Source of the DNA: DASVTR01 sp033855775
Lineage (GTDB): Bacteria; Acidobacteriota; Blastocatellia; Pyrinomonadales; Pyrinomonadaceae
Assembly (NCBI GenBank): GCA_033855775.1
Contig: JAWVFT010000024.1
Span: 1 to 22,037, forward strand
Direction of reading: 5' to 3'
DNA length: 22,037 nt
A program made the position numbers and the translations under genes. Positions 1 through 6,911 of the stretch are shown piece after piece. Position 1 is the first letter of the stretch. Each line of letters opens with the position of its first letter. Under the pieces are notes generated by a model. It saw only the letters and a list, made by a program, of their open reading frames with translations, was not told the DNA's origin and ran no database searches.

Positions 1-1283
1 TCAAGTCTCTGCTCGCTTTTCGCAACGCCCTGAATCCGGCGGAAGGACGCGCAGCAATTAAAGAGTCTACGGCCACAAACGCCGCGCGCGAGTTGACGGC
101 CGGACAAGACGCGATGCGACTCTACAGGCAACTCTATGCGGCCAGTCGCTTGAACCAGCAACGGGTCGCGGCGCAGACGGCTCTGGATTTGAGCGAGGCC
201 GCCAGAAGCGCGAGCCTTGATGACGCGCTTGATATTCCGACGCCGACCGTCGCCGTGATGGCGGACGAACTGAGAGACGCGCGCGCACGCTCCATCAACT
301 ACGGCGGCGATTTGACGCTGCCCGATGTGCCGCGCAATATCCTCAACACCATCTTGCGCGGGCGCATCGAAGACACGGCGGGCGTCGCTCTCTATAATCA
401 AGACAAGCACACGGAGGCCATCGTTCACTTGCGCCGCGCCGTCGGCGTACTGCCGGAAAACTCCGCCTACTGGCGCGCGGCCCAGTGGCATCTCGGCGCG
501 GCCTACAGCGCGAGCGGCAATCAAGCGGAAGCCCTCGCCGCTTACCTCAGAAGCTACGACCGCGCCGCGCCCGACCCCGTTCGCCGCGCCGTCATCGAAG
601 TTATTTATCGTAAGGTCAACGGCTCGCTCGAAGGGCTGGAAGCTGTGCTTGGCAGCAACGCTCTCGCCGCTCCGAGCGTCGCATCGAATACGACTCCGAG
701 CACGACTCCGGCTCCTTCGTCCACCAACGCAACGCCCGTCGCGGAGACAACGGCGACTGCTCAAAGCTCTCCCGAGCCCGCGCCCGTCGCAACCGCGACG
801 CCCACGCCCGCGCCAGACGCGACGCCCGCCGCATCCGAACCTCAGCCCTCCGCAAGCAGCGCGCAGGAGAAGACCGCCGTCACAGACCCGACGCCGCAGC
901 CCGCTCAGTCTGAGCCGCAGCCCACGCCGACGCCTGAGCCGTCATCTGACCCGACGCCTAAACAGCGGCAACGCAGCGTCAGGGCCGCGACGCCAGAGAG
1001 CGGCCAATGCGTTTTCAACGTCAGCGAAGAGCCTTTGACGCTGCGTAGCAACGGCGGCTCCGTTATCATTCCCGTCAACTTCAACGGCACGGGCGGCGCA
1101 GCCACCATCGAAGCGACCACGCCCAACTGGGCCGACATCGCCGTCTTCGCCGAGCCGAAAACCAACATCGAAAGCGGCGTCTTTAACTACTCGATTACCT
1201 CCGTCAGCAAACGCGCCGGAACCTTCACCGTCGTCTTCAAATCGCCCTGCGGGACGAAGCGGATTACGGTCACGGTCAAATAA
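1..1283 (+). CDS. TPR protein with Pro/Thr-rich linker and BACON-like C-terminal domain (5' truncated)
   Basis: The frame is open from the first complete codon at position 3 with no stop, so the gene begins outside the window; the TTG at 93 is only an internal codon. Counting from 93, residues about 90-170 contain two TPR-like helical pairs (ALYNQDKHTEAIVHLRRAV and ALAAYLRSYDRA are typical cores). Residues about 195-303 are a low-complexity linker rich in Pro, Thr, Ser and Ala. The last 90 residues form a beta-rich module with a leading Cys, a central PNWADI and a closing KRITVTVK, resembling BACON/Ig-like domains. Such linkers usually connect extracytoplasmic or surface modules, so an envelope location is inferred; the signal peptide, if any, lies outside the window. 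The specific function is unknown. It is followed by a heptamer hairpin, with the next gene 335 bp downstream on the same strand. Confidence 0.75.
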   Translation, partial: KSLLAFRNALNPAEGRAAIKESTATNAARELTAGQDAMRLYRQLYAASRLNQQRVAAQTALDLSEAARSASLDDALDIPTPTVAVMADELRDARARSINYGGDLTLPDVPRNILNTILRGRIEDTAGVALYNQDKHTEAIVHLRRAVGVLPENSAYWRAAQWHLGAAYSASGNQAEALAAYLRSYDRAAPDPVRRAVIEVIYRKVNGSLEGLEAVLGSNALAAPSVASNTTPSTTPAPSSTNATPVAETTATAQSSPEPAPVATATPTPAPDATPAASEPQPSASSAQEKTAVTDPTPQPAQSEPQPTPTPEPSSDPTPKQRQRSVRAATPESGQCVFNVSEEPLTLRSNGGSVIIPVNFNGTGGAATIEATTPNWADIAVFAEPKTNIESGVFNYSITSVSKRAGTFTVVFKSPCGTKRITVTVK

Positions 1284-1306
1284 GCGAAGCGCATCTTTCA
1301 AGTCAG

Positions 1307-1371
1307 GTTTCGAGTCTCAAGTTTCAGGTTAAAGCCGCGCGCCTTTTAACCTGAAACTTGAAACTTTGAAC
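1307..1371. repeat. Heptamer inverted repeat, locus 1 (GTTTCAG-type)
   Basis: The left arm reads as consecutive 7-mers GTTTCGA, GTCTCAA, GTTTCAG, GTTAAAG (1307-1334). The right arm reads CTGAAAC, TTGAAAC, TTTGAAC (1351-1371). The core 1318-1333 is perfectly complementary to 1345-1360 (16 bp) around an 11-nt GC-rich loop. It lies 23 bp after the stop of the upstream gene and could act as a transcript end, although no U-tract follows. Confidence 0.85.
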
Positions 1372-1568
1372 GCTTTGTCTTGCAACCGACCCGCCTCATC
1401 AGTCATCAAAAACTCGACCGCACAGGAAGCTTAAGCCGGATACTTCTCGCACGGTCGCGTGCGCGCCGTTGCAGGATAGAGGTTTGGCAGTGGCAACCCG
1501 ACCGCGCGCTTTTTTTGTCGAGTTTAAGCGCGCCCGCGCATCCTCTGTAGAGACCGCCGGGCGATGTG

Positions 1569-1574
1569 TATAAT
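1569..1574 (+). promoter_or_regulatory. Putative -10 box for the M1-like gene
   Basis: A perfect TATAAT lies 44 bp upstream of the ATG at 1619. No clear TTGACA-like -35 is found 16-18 bp further upstream, so sigma-70 use is tentative. A Shine-Dalgarno GGAAGG at 1607-1612 lies 6 nt before the start codon and supports that start. Confidence 0.45.
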
Positions 1575-1618
1575 CAACACAACTAACTACAACAGTTTTT
1601 CCGACCGGAAGGTTTAAG

Positions 1619-3679
1619 ATGAAAACCAGACTTCGCATCTCCCTGAAAATCGCGCTATTGAGCCTTGCGATTTTCTGCTGCTTGACGACGGCCTCCGCGC
1701 AGCAAGCGGGCCGCACGCGCTTCGATGTCACCAACTATCGCATCGAGGCCCAACTCTTTCCTGCCGAGCACATGCTGCGCGCCGCCGCCGACGTGACCTT
1801 CACGCCCATTGACGCGACGCGCTCGGTCGTCTTCGAGTTGAACGGCTCGCTCAAGGTGGACGGCATTGAACGCAACGGCAAGCCCTTGACCAACTTTGTG
1901 CAGGATTCGGTCGGCGTCGGCGAACTGGGACCGAGCGTCCGCATTGACCTCGGCGAAGTGGTTCCGGTCGGCCAGCCCGTCACGTTGCGCTTTCGTTGGA
2001 GCGGCGCGCTGCAATCGCCCGAAGGCGGCCCGCTCGCGACCAAGCGCCTGGCCTACGTCGGCATGGAAGGCTCTTACCTGATGTATGCCGCGCGCTGGTA
2101 TCCGTTTCATGACTATGCGGCTGACCGCGCCACTGGCGACATCACCGTCACCGTTCCGACGGGAACGCAGGTCGCGGGCTACAGCGACGAAGCAGTCTCG
2201 GCGCAGACCAGCGGCAAAGACGGCGCGACGCGCTATCGCTTCGTCTACAAGCAGCCCGCGCTCATCGGCAACCTCGCCGCCGGGCCGTACATCATCAAGA
2301 ATCTTCGCTTCGGCAATTACGAGATACAGTTTTACGCCAAGCCCGGCAGCGAGGGACGCATCGAATCCTTCGCCGAGTTGATGGGCAACGCCTTGCAGTT
2401 CTACACGCAGCAATACGGCCAGCCAGCGTTCGGCACGAAGTTCGTCGTCGCGCAGATTGACGACGAGAGCCTCGACGCCTACAGCGCCTACGGCATGGAG
2501 TTTCTCGCATCGAAGATGTTCGACCCGCAGCGTTACACGCCGGAAGACCGCCTTCAACGCGAGGTGGCCTACCAATGGTGGGGACAGACGGTTGGCCTCA
2601 AGTCTTTTGACGACGCATGGGTTTCACAAGGCTTGGCCGAATGGAGCGGCTTCGCTTTGCGCGAGCAGACGTTGACGGGCGGCCAGCTTGACCTCGCGCA
2701 GCGCGAGATGCAGGAACGCGCCCTGACCTTTGAGCAGACGGCTTCGATTGCCCGCGCGCCTTCCGCGCTCGACGACCAATCGGCGGCCTACCAGTCAATC
2801 GTTTTCTACAAAGGCGCGATGGTCTTTCGCATGCTGCGCGAGACGTTGGGCGCGCAACGCTTCAACGAACTGCTGCACACGTTCTTTGAGCAGTATCGCG
2901 GCAAGAGCGCTTCGATTGACGACTTTGAGAAATTGACGAGCCAGATGGTCGGCCAGAACATGCGCTACTTTTTCGCGCAGTGGGTCGAAGGCACGGGCGC
3001 GCCGGAGTTCACCGTCGAATATCAAATCATCCGCACGCGCAGCGGCAAATTCAAGTCGCGCGGAACCGTCAAACAGAACTTTGAAACGTTGCGGATGCCC
3101 GTCGAAGTGATGCTCCGTTCGGAAGGCGGCAATCAGACGAAGACGATTCGGATGGAAGACAGGAGCGAGGATTTCGACTTTGAATCGGGCGGCACGCCGC
3201 TCGAAGTCATCGTTGACCCGAATAACAAAATCCTGCGCATGTCCGATGAACTGCGCGTCGCCGTCGTGGCTCGTCGCGGCATCGAGCAGTTTAAGGAAGG
3301 GCAGTATGCCGAAGCGCAGCAGCAACTCGAAGCCGCGCTCAAGCTCGACAAGTCAAACTCGTGGGTCTACTACAACCTCGGACTGCTCTTTCTCGAACAG
3401 CGCAATTGGAACCTCGCGCTCGACAACTTCGCCGCAGCCCTCGACGGCAGCTTGAAGCCGTCATGGATTGAAGCGTGGGCGCACATCCGTCGCGGCAACA
3501 CCTACGACGCCAAGGGCGACCGCGCCCGCGCCGTCAGCGAATACAACAAGGCCGTTGACACTGGCATCTCTTACGACAACGCGCAAGCGGCGGCCAAGCA
3601 ATTTCTCGCCACGCCCTTTGACCCGAAGAACCCGCAGACGATGCAAGTCACGTCGCAGGGCGGCACTCCGAGACGGTAA
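1619..3679 (+). CDS. Secreted M1 aminopeptidase-like protein with TPRs, zinc site lost (predicted pseudo-enzyme)
   Basis: 686 residues. Residues 1-27 are a signal peptide ending ASA, with cleavage before QQ. Residues about 30-540 follow the M1 (gluzincin) layout: a beta-rich N-domain, then YGMEF in place of GxMEN, then REVAYQWWG at 314-322 where active enzymes have HExxHxWWG. The third zinc ligand, normally Glu 19 residues after the second His, is Gln337 (SQGLAEW for NEGFA). Both ligand His are replaced (Arg314, Tyr318) while Glu315 and the QWWG remain, so the fold is probably kept but zinc catalysis lost. Residues about 547-660 carry three TPRs (FKEGQYAEAQQQLEAALKLD, YYNLGLLFLEQRNWNLALDNF). 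It is probably a periplasmic or secreted binding or scaffold protein. The start is supported by GGAAGG 6 nt upstream. It converges on lpxI across a strong terminator. Confidence 0.88.
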   Translation: MKTRLRISLKIALLSLAIFCCLTTASAQQAGRTRFDVTNYRIEAQLFPAEHMLRAAADVTFTPIDATRSVVFELNGSLKVDGIERNGKPLTNFVQDSVGVGELGPSVRIDLGEVVPVGQPVTLRFRWSGALQSPEGGPLATKRLAYVGMEGSYLMYAARWYPFHDYAADRATGDITVTVPTGTQVAGYSDEAVSAQTSGKDGATRYRFVYKQPALIGNLAAGPYIIKNLRFGNYEIQFYAKPGSEGRIESFAELMGNALQFYTQQYGQPAFGTKFVVAQIDDESLDAYSAYGMEFLASKMFDPQRYTPEDRLQREVAYQWWGQTVGLKSFDDAWVSQGLAEWSGFALREQTLTGGQLDLAQREMQERALTFEQTASIARAPSALDDQSAAYQSIVFYKGAMVFRMLRETLGAQRFNELLHTFFEQYRGKSASIDDFEKLTSQMVGQNMRYFFAQWVEGTGAPEFTVEYQIIRTRSGKFKSRGTVKQNFETLRMPVEVMLRSEGGNQTKTIRMEDRSEDFDFESGGTPLEVIVDPNNKILRMSDELRVAVVARRGIEQFKEGQYAEAQQQLEAALKLDKSNSWVYYNLGLLFLEQRNWNLALDNFAAALDGSLKPSWIEAWAHIRRGNTYDAKGDRARAVSEYNKAVDTGISYDNAQAAAKQFLATPFDPKNPQTMQVTSQGGTPRR

Positions 3680-3710
3680 GACAGAGCCAGTCTTTCATCG
3701 CAGACACGCG

Positions 3711-3746
3711 AAAGGCGGCGCGCTTCATGAAGCGCGCCGCCTTTTT
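3711..3746. terminator. Bidirectional Rho-independent terminator between convergent genes
   Basis: Positions 3714-3741 form a perfect 28-bp palindrome (GGCGGCGCGCTTC on one side, its complement on the other), flanked by AAA at 3711-3713 and TTTTT at 3742-3746. It is a GC-rich stem with a U-tract in the plus direction and a shorter one in the minus direction. It lies exactly between the stop of the M1-like gene and the stop of lpxI, so it can end both transcripts. Confidence 0.92.
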
Positions 3747-3778
3747 CGTTTGCCTTCGTGTCCGGACTTGTGAGCGCG

Positions 3779-4585
3779 TCAGGCGGGCGCGACGGCGACG
3801 ACGGCGATGCGTTTCTCGCCGGCCAGTCGCAGCATCTCTTCGCGGTCGAACATCAAGGTCTTGCCCGCCGTGATGCACAGGCAAGTCGCGCCCGCTTCAA
3901 TCATCGCTTGAATCGTCGGAGCGCCAACCACAGGGACATCGAAGCGCATGTCCTGTCCGGGCTTGGCGACCTTCACGACCGTCAGACGTCCGCGCGCCAA
4001 CTCGCCCGCGCGACGGACGGTCGCGTCCGTGCCTTCCATTGCTTCGATAGCGACGCAGGCGCGAGCGCGCACGACGATGGTTTGTCCAAGGTCGAGCCGC
4101 GCGATTTCATGCGCAACTTCGAGGCCGTATTCAATATCGCCGCGCTCGCGCGCGTCCGGCGCGCGGCGCGAAAGCTGTCCAGGTTGCGGCAGCAAGTCTT
4201 GCAGGAAGAAGGTCGAATCAATCAACTCGATGCCTTCATCGGAGAGTTCCTGCGCGACGCCGCCAATCAGCGCGTCCGTGTTGCGACGTGGCAGCCTGAG
4301 CAGCATCTTCAACATTCGCATGTCGGGCAGCGCGCCGCTGAATATCTGCGCGTGCTTGACCTGCCCGGCCATGATTGCTTTCTCCACGCCCTCGCGCTTG
4401 AAGAAGCGAATCATCTTTCCCAACTGCCCTATGCCGACCCACACGAGGCGCTCCGCCACGCTCTCAATCGCGGGGTCTGTCTCCTCTCGGATGGCCGCGA
4501 CCGACAGCGACACCCCTGCGCGGCGCGCGCCTTCGAGCACCAGAAAAGGAAACCGCCCGTTGCCTGCAATCAATCCGTATCTCAT
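3779..4585 (-). CDS. lpxI: UDP-2,3-diacylglucosamine pyrophosphatase LpxI
   Basis: 268 residues, the usual LpxI length. LpxI hydrolyses UDP-2,3-diacylglucosamine to lipid X plus UMP in the cytoplasm and replaces LpxH in a minority of LPS producers. Family marks are the N-terminal MRYGLIAGNGRFP nucleotide-binding start, VKHAQIFSG near residues 76-84, EAMEGTD at 181-187, and DMRFDVPVVGAPTI at 212-225, which carries the conserved acidic residues tied to metal-dependent hydrolysis. It is the last gene of the bamA-ompH-fabZ-lpxA-lpxI run, 122 bp after lpxA. The gap is entirely repeat, and the repeat reaches to within a few bases of the ATG: the 39 nt upstream are C-rich on the coding strand and contain no Shine-Dalgarno. 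The start is fixed by the conserved N-terminus, so translation must use another route (coupling, unstructured start or leaderless). Confidence 0.95.
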   Translation of the reverse strand: MRYGLIAGNGRFPFLVLEGARRAGVSLSVAAIREETDPAIESVAERLVWVGIGQLGKMIRFFKREGVEKAIMAGQVKHAQIFSGALPDMRMLKMLLRLPRRNTDALIGGVAQELSDEGIELIDSTFFLQDLLPQPGQLSRRAPDARERGDIEYGLEVAHEIARLDLGQTIVVRARACVAIEAMEGTDATVRRAGELARGRLTVVKVAKPGQDMRFDVPVVGAPTIQAMIEAGATCLCITAGKTLMFDREEMLRLAGEKRIAVVAVAPA

Positions 4586-4587
4586 AT

Positions 4588-4715
4588 GGGATGGGGAATA
4601 GGGGATGGGGGTTAGGGGTTAGGGAAAAGCAGTAAGGTTGAATTGCGAACAGGTTACTTCTTAAGAATGAAGGTTGCTCTTATCCCCAACCCCGAACCCC
4701 CGACCCCTTACCCCC
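4588..4715. repeat. Heptamer inverted repeat, locus 2 (G-run type) filling the lpxA-lpxI gap
   Basis: The left arm at 4588-4624 reads GGGATGG, GGAATAG, GGGATGG, GGGTTAG, GGGTTAG, GG. The right arm at 4681-4715 reads TATCCCC, AACCCCG, AACCCCC, GACCCCT, TACCCCC. The arms are imperfect complements around a spacer of about 56 nt. The right arm contains the lpxA stop codon (4708-4710) and its last two sense codons. On the G-rich strand each arm has at least four runs of three or more G separated by 2-3 nt, so either arm could also form a G-quadruplex. Confidence 0.9.
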
Positions 4716-5493
4716 GCTTCTTAATCACTCCACGCTTGGAGGTTTCGATGAAGCGGACGAGTTCGTCAACTTCGTTTGAACCGGTAATCTCTTCCCGGAT
4801 GGCTTGGAGAGCTTGCGATGTGTTGAGGCGCGAACTGAGCAGCAGATGAAAGGCATGATGAAGAGCTTCGATTACTTCCTGAGCGTAGCCGCGCCGCTTC
4901 ATGCCCGTGATGTTCAGCCCGTAGCAACTGGCGTGGTTGCCGACCGAGAGCGCGAAGGGCAGAGCGTCTTTGACGACGACCGAATAGCCGCCGACGTAGG
5001 CTTCGCGCCCGACGCGGCAGAACTGGTGAACGCCGGAATACGCGCCGATGTTGGCTCCGTCCTCGACCTCTACATGACCGGCGAGCGTCGCGCCGTTAGC
5101 CATAATCACGTTGTTGCCGATGAAGCAATCGTGCGCGATGTGGGCCTGCGCCATAATCAGGCAATCATCGCCGAGTTGGGTCAGCATCCCGCCGCCTTCC
5201 GTGCCGCGATGGATGGTGACGAACTCGCGTATCGCGCAACGCCGCCCGATGCGCGTCAGCGCAGGCTCGCCCTTGTACTTCAAATCCTGCGAGGCCAGAC
5301 CGATGGAGACGAAGGGATAGATGTGCGTCTCCGCGCCAATCTCCGTGCGCCCGTCAACGACGCAATGGGCTTCGAGGCGCACGCCGTCGCCCAACGCTGC
5401 TTCGGCTCCGACGATTGAGTAGGGGCCGACGTAGCAGTCGCGGCCAATCTGCGCCTGCGGGCTGACGATTGACGAAGGATGAATGTTCTGCAT
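4708..5493 (-). CDS. lpxA: UDP-N-acetylglucosamine O-acyltransferase LpxA
   Basis: 261 residues, close to E. coli LpxA (262). It transfers a 3-hydroxyacyl chain from ACP to the 3-OH of UDP-GlcNAc, the first lipid A step, in the cytoplasm as a left-handed beta-helix trimer. Hexapeptide repeats run through residues 1-185 (IGRDCYVGPYSIVG, IGNNVIMANGATLAGHVEV), followed by a helical C-terminal domain. Catalytic His121 lies in AHIAHDC; His140, His156 and Gln157 match the E. coli positions offset by 4. The acyl ruler position is Gly169, equivalent to E. coli Gly173, which predicts a long (about C14) hydroxyacyl chain. That prediction is inference from one residue. The stop codon lies inside a G-run heptamer repeat. 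fabZ is 71 bp upstream on the same strand. Confidence 0.97.
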   Translation of the reverse strand: MQNIHPSSIVSPQAQIGRDCYVGPYSIVGAEAALGDGVRLEAHCVVDGRTEIGAETHIYPFVSIGLASQDLKYKGEPALTRIGRRCAIREFVTIHRGTEGGGMLTQLGDDCLIMAQAHIAHDCFIGNNVIMANGATLAGHVEVEDGANIGAYSGVHQFCRVGREAYVGGYSVVVKDALPFALSVGNHASCYGLNITGMKRRGYAQEVIEALHHAFHLLLSSRLNTSQALQAIREEITGSNEVDELVRFIETSKRGVIKKRG

Positions 5494-5564
5494 TTAAAAG
5501 AGAAGGCAAAGGCAGGCGGCGAAATGGAGTTTAATAAAATCGGTTGCGCCGCCCCTGCGCCTGT

Positions 5565-6017
5565 TTACTTCGCATCTTTCCGGTCGGCGATGACGCTCAT
5601 GATTTCGGCTTCGGCGGCCAGTTGGCCGTCAACGCTGGCTCGCCCCTGCATGCGCTGGACGCGCGAGCCGACGCGCAACGGCGTCACTTCGATGACGAGC
5701 GTGTCGCCGGGGACGACGGGACGACGAAAGCGCGCGTGGTCTATGCCGCTAAAGAGCGGCAGCTTGTCTGCGCCGTCCTTCATCTGCGAGAGAGCGTAGA
5801 CGGCGCCGACCTGAGCCATCGCTTCAAGAATCAAGACTCCCGGCATGACGGGCATTTCGGGATAGTGGCCCTGAAAGAAATGCTCGTTAATCGTCACCTG
5901 CTTGATGCCGACGATGCGCTCGCCGGGCGTCAACTCGACGATGCGGTCAACGAGCAGGAAGGGATAACGATGCGGCAGAATTTTTTGAATCGCGCGGGCG
6001 TCGAGGACGGTCTCCAT
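5565..6017 (-). CDS. fabZ: 3-hydroxyacyl-ACP dehydratase FabZ
   Basis: 150 residues from the ATG at 6017, the usual FabZ length. It dehydrates 3-hydroxyacyl-ACP in fatty acid elongation and so competes with LpxA for hydroxyacyl-ACP. The hot-dog fold is marked by ILPHRYPFLLVDRI at 13-26 and GHYPEMPVMPGVLILEAMAQ, with catalytic His51 and Glu65 14 residues apart as in characterised FabZ. The frame stays open to 6143, but those 42 extra residues (Ser/Arg/Gln-rich) resemble no FabZ N-terminus and lie on an inverted repeat, so METVLDARAIQ is taken as the start. A weak GAGAG lies just upstream. The position between ompH and lpxA is the classic lipid A cluster order, with lpxD missing. Confidence 0.95.
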   Translation of the reverse strand: METVLDARAIQKILPHRYPFLLVDRIVELTPGERIVGIKQVTINEHFFQGHYPEMPVMPGVLILEAMAQVGAVYALSQMKDGADKLPLFSGIDHARFRRPVVPGDTLVIEVTPLRVGSRVQRMQGRASVDGQLAAEAEIMSVIADRKDAK

Positions 6018-6117
6018 AGCTTCTCTCAAAGAATCTGGCGGCAGGAAAACGAAAGAGCGAGAAAGAGCGAGTCGAGGCGTGCTTTGTCCAGACCGGCTCT
6101 GTTGCTGCAAATGCAGA

Positions 6118-6163
6118 GTGCGGAGCGTGGAAGCCAAGCTCAAAAGGCTTCCGCGCTCCGCAC
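6118..6163. repeat. 18-bp stem-loop in the ompH-fabZ gap
   Basis: The arm GTGCGGAGCGTGGAAGCC (6118-6135) and the arm GGCTTCCGCGCTCCGCAC (6146-6163) are complementary at 17 of 18 positions around a 10-nt loop. It lies between ompH and fabZ in the direction of transcription, with no U-tract after it, so it looks more like an RNA-processing or attenuation structure, or a repeat element, than a simple terminator. Confidence 0.75.
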
Positions 6164-6193
6164 CTGTCGAAAGAAACGCTCTTGACGGCCTTA

Positions 6194-6829
6194 CTACTGT
6201 GCTGAAGCGGTCGCCGGATGCGTGCTGTTGTATTCGGTGATGAAAGCCTGCGTCACATCCATCGCGGGATTAACGGTCAGGACGGCGGGCGCCAGCTTGC
6301 TGATGTCCAGAATCATCGTGATGCCGCGCGCGTTGGCGAACGAGGTCAGAGAGTTGCCGATGTCTGTCGAGATCGGGCTGACGACCGCTTCGTAGCGCTT
6401 TTGAAAAGCGGCGTCCGCGTCCTCTTTCTTGCGCTTCATGTCGCGCTGCAAGGCTTCGGCTTCATCCTGCTTGGTGCGGATGGTCTCGGCGCTGACGACG
6501 GCTGCGCCGGTCAGTTTCGTGATTTCATCGGCCAGGGATTTCAGGCGCGTGTTCATGTTGTTGAGTTCGGTCTGGCGCGGCAGAAACTCTTTCTCCAGCG
6601 ACTTGACCGCGTTGATGTAGCGCGTGATGCCGACCTTATCATCGCCGAAGGCTTCGGTGTTGATGAAAGCAATCTTGCTGTCAGGCACGTTGGCCGGAGC
6701 GCCAGCGGGCGCGGTGGCAGCCGGTCTGGCCGGAGTAGTAGTGGGACGAGCCGTGCCTTGCGCGAAGGCTGACAAGGCCGTGATGGCCGCCAAAATGGCT
6801 GACGCGGCGATCAGACGTAATATTCTCAT
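6194..6829 (-). CDS. OmpH/Skp-family periplasmic chaperone
   Basis: 211 residues. Residues 1-23 are a signal peptide ending SAFA before Q24. Residues 25-48 form a Pro/Ala/Thr-rich spacer, and the OmpH domain starts at KIAFINTEAF. A long charged helical region at about 65-150 (KSLEKEFLPRQTELNNM, AEALQRDMKRKKEDADAAF) is the coiled-coil tentacle, followed by the conserved ARGITMILDISK strand. Skp holds unfolded outer-membrane proteins in the periplasm and passes them to BamA. The gene lies 82 bp downstream of bamA on the same strand, the conserved arrangement. An AAGGAG about 15 nt upstream of the ATG may serve as ribosome site. The Pro/Ala-rich spacer is longer than in E. coli Skp. Confidence 0.92.
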   Translation of the reverse strand: MRILRLIAASAILAAITALSAFAQGTARPTTTPARPAATAPAGAPANVPDSKIAFINTEAFGDDKVGITRYINAVKSLEKEFLPRQTELNNMNTRLKSLADEITKLTGAAVVSAETIRTKQDEAEALQRDMKRKKEDADAAFQKRYEAVVSPISTDIGNSLTSFANARGITMILDISKLAPAVLTVNPAMDVTQAFITEYNSTHPATASAQ

Positions 6830-6911
6830 GACTTCTTGCTAATGCTCCTTGCGGTAAATGGCGATGCCTTTAATAGATGTGCGCGTCGCCGATATAGTTG
6901 ACCCTGAGATT

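Larger units (their letters stand above)
1284..1618. other. 335-bp intergenic region with a heptamer hairpin and a putative promoter
   Basis: No convincing gene is seen. The region holds the heptamer hairpin at 1307-1371, a short inverted repeat GCGCGCTT/AAGCGCGC at 1504-1511 and 1526-1533 with a T-run in its loop, and a -10-like box at 1569-1574. A 111-codon reading frame on the minus strand overlaps the next gene's signal peptide and has no family-like features, so it is not called. Confidence 0.6.

Noticed and set aside
1399..1734. 111-codon minus-strand frame in the first intergenic region
   Set aside because: It overlaps the promoter, ribosome site and signal peptide of the M1-like gene and has no family features.
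1655..2575. 306-codon minus-strand frame inside the M1-like gene
   Set aside because: It is the complement of a signal peptide and M1 fold coding sequence; composition and lack of a start context mark it as a shadow.
4586..4725. Telomere-like repeat or chromosome end suggested by GGGGTTA units
   Set aside because: The units lie between two genes of one operon in opposite arms of an inverted repeat, so they are internal and not a replicon end.
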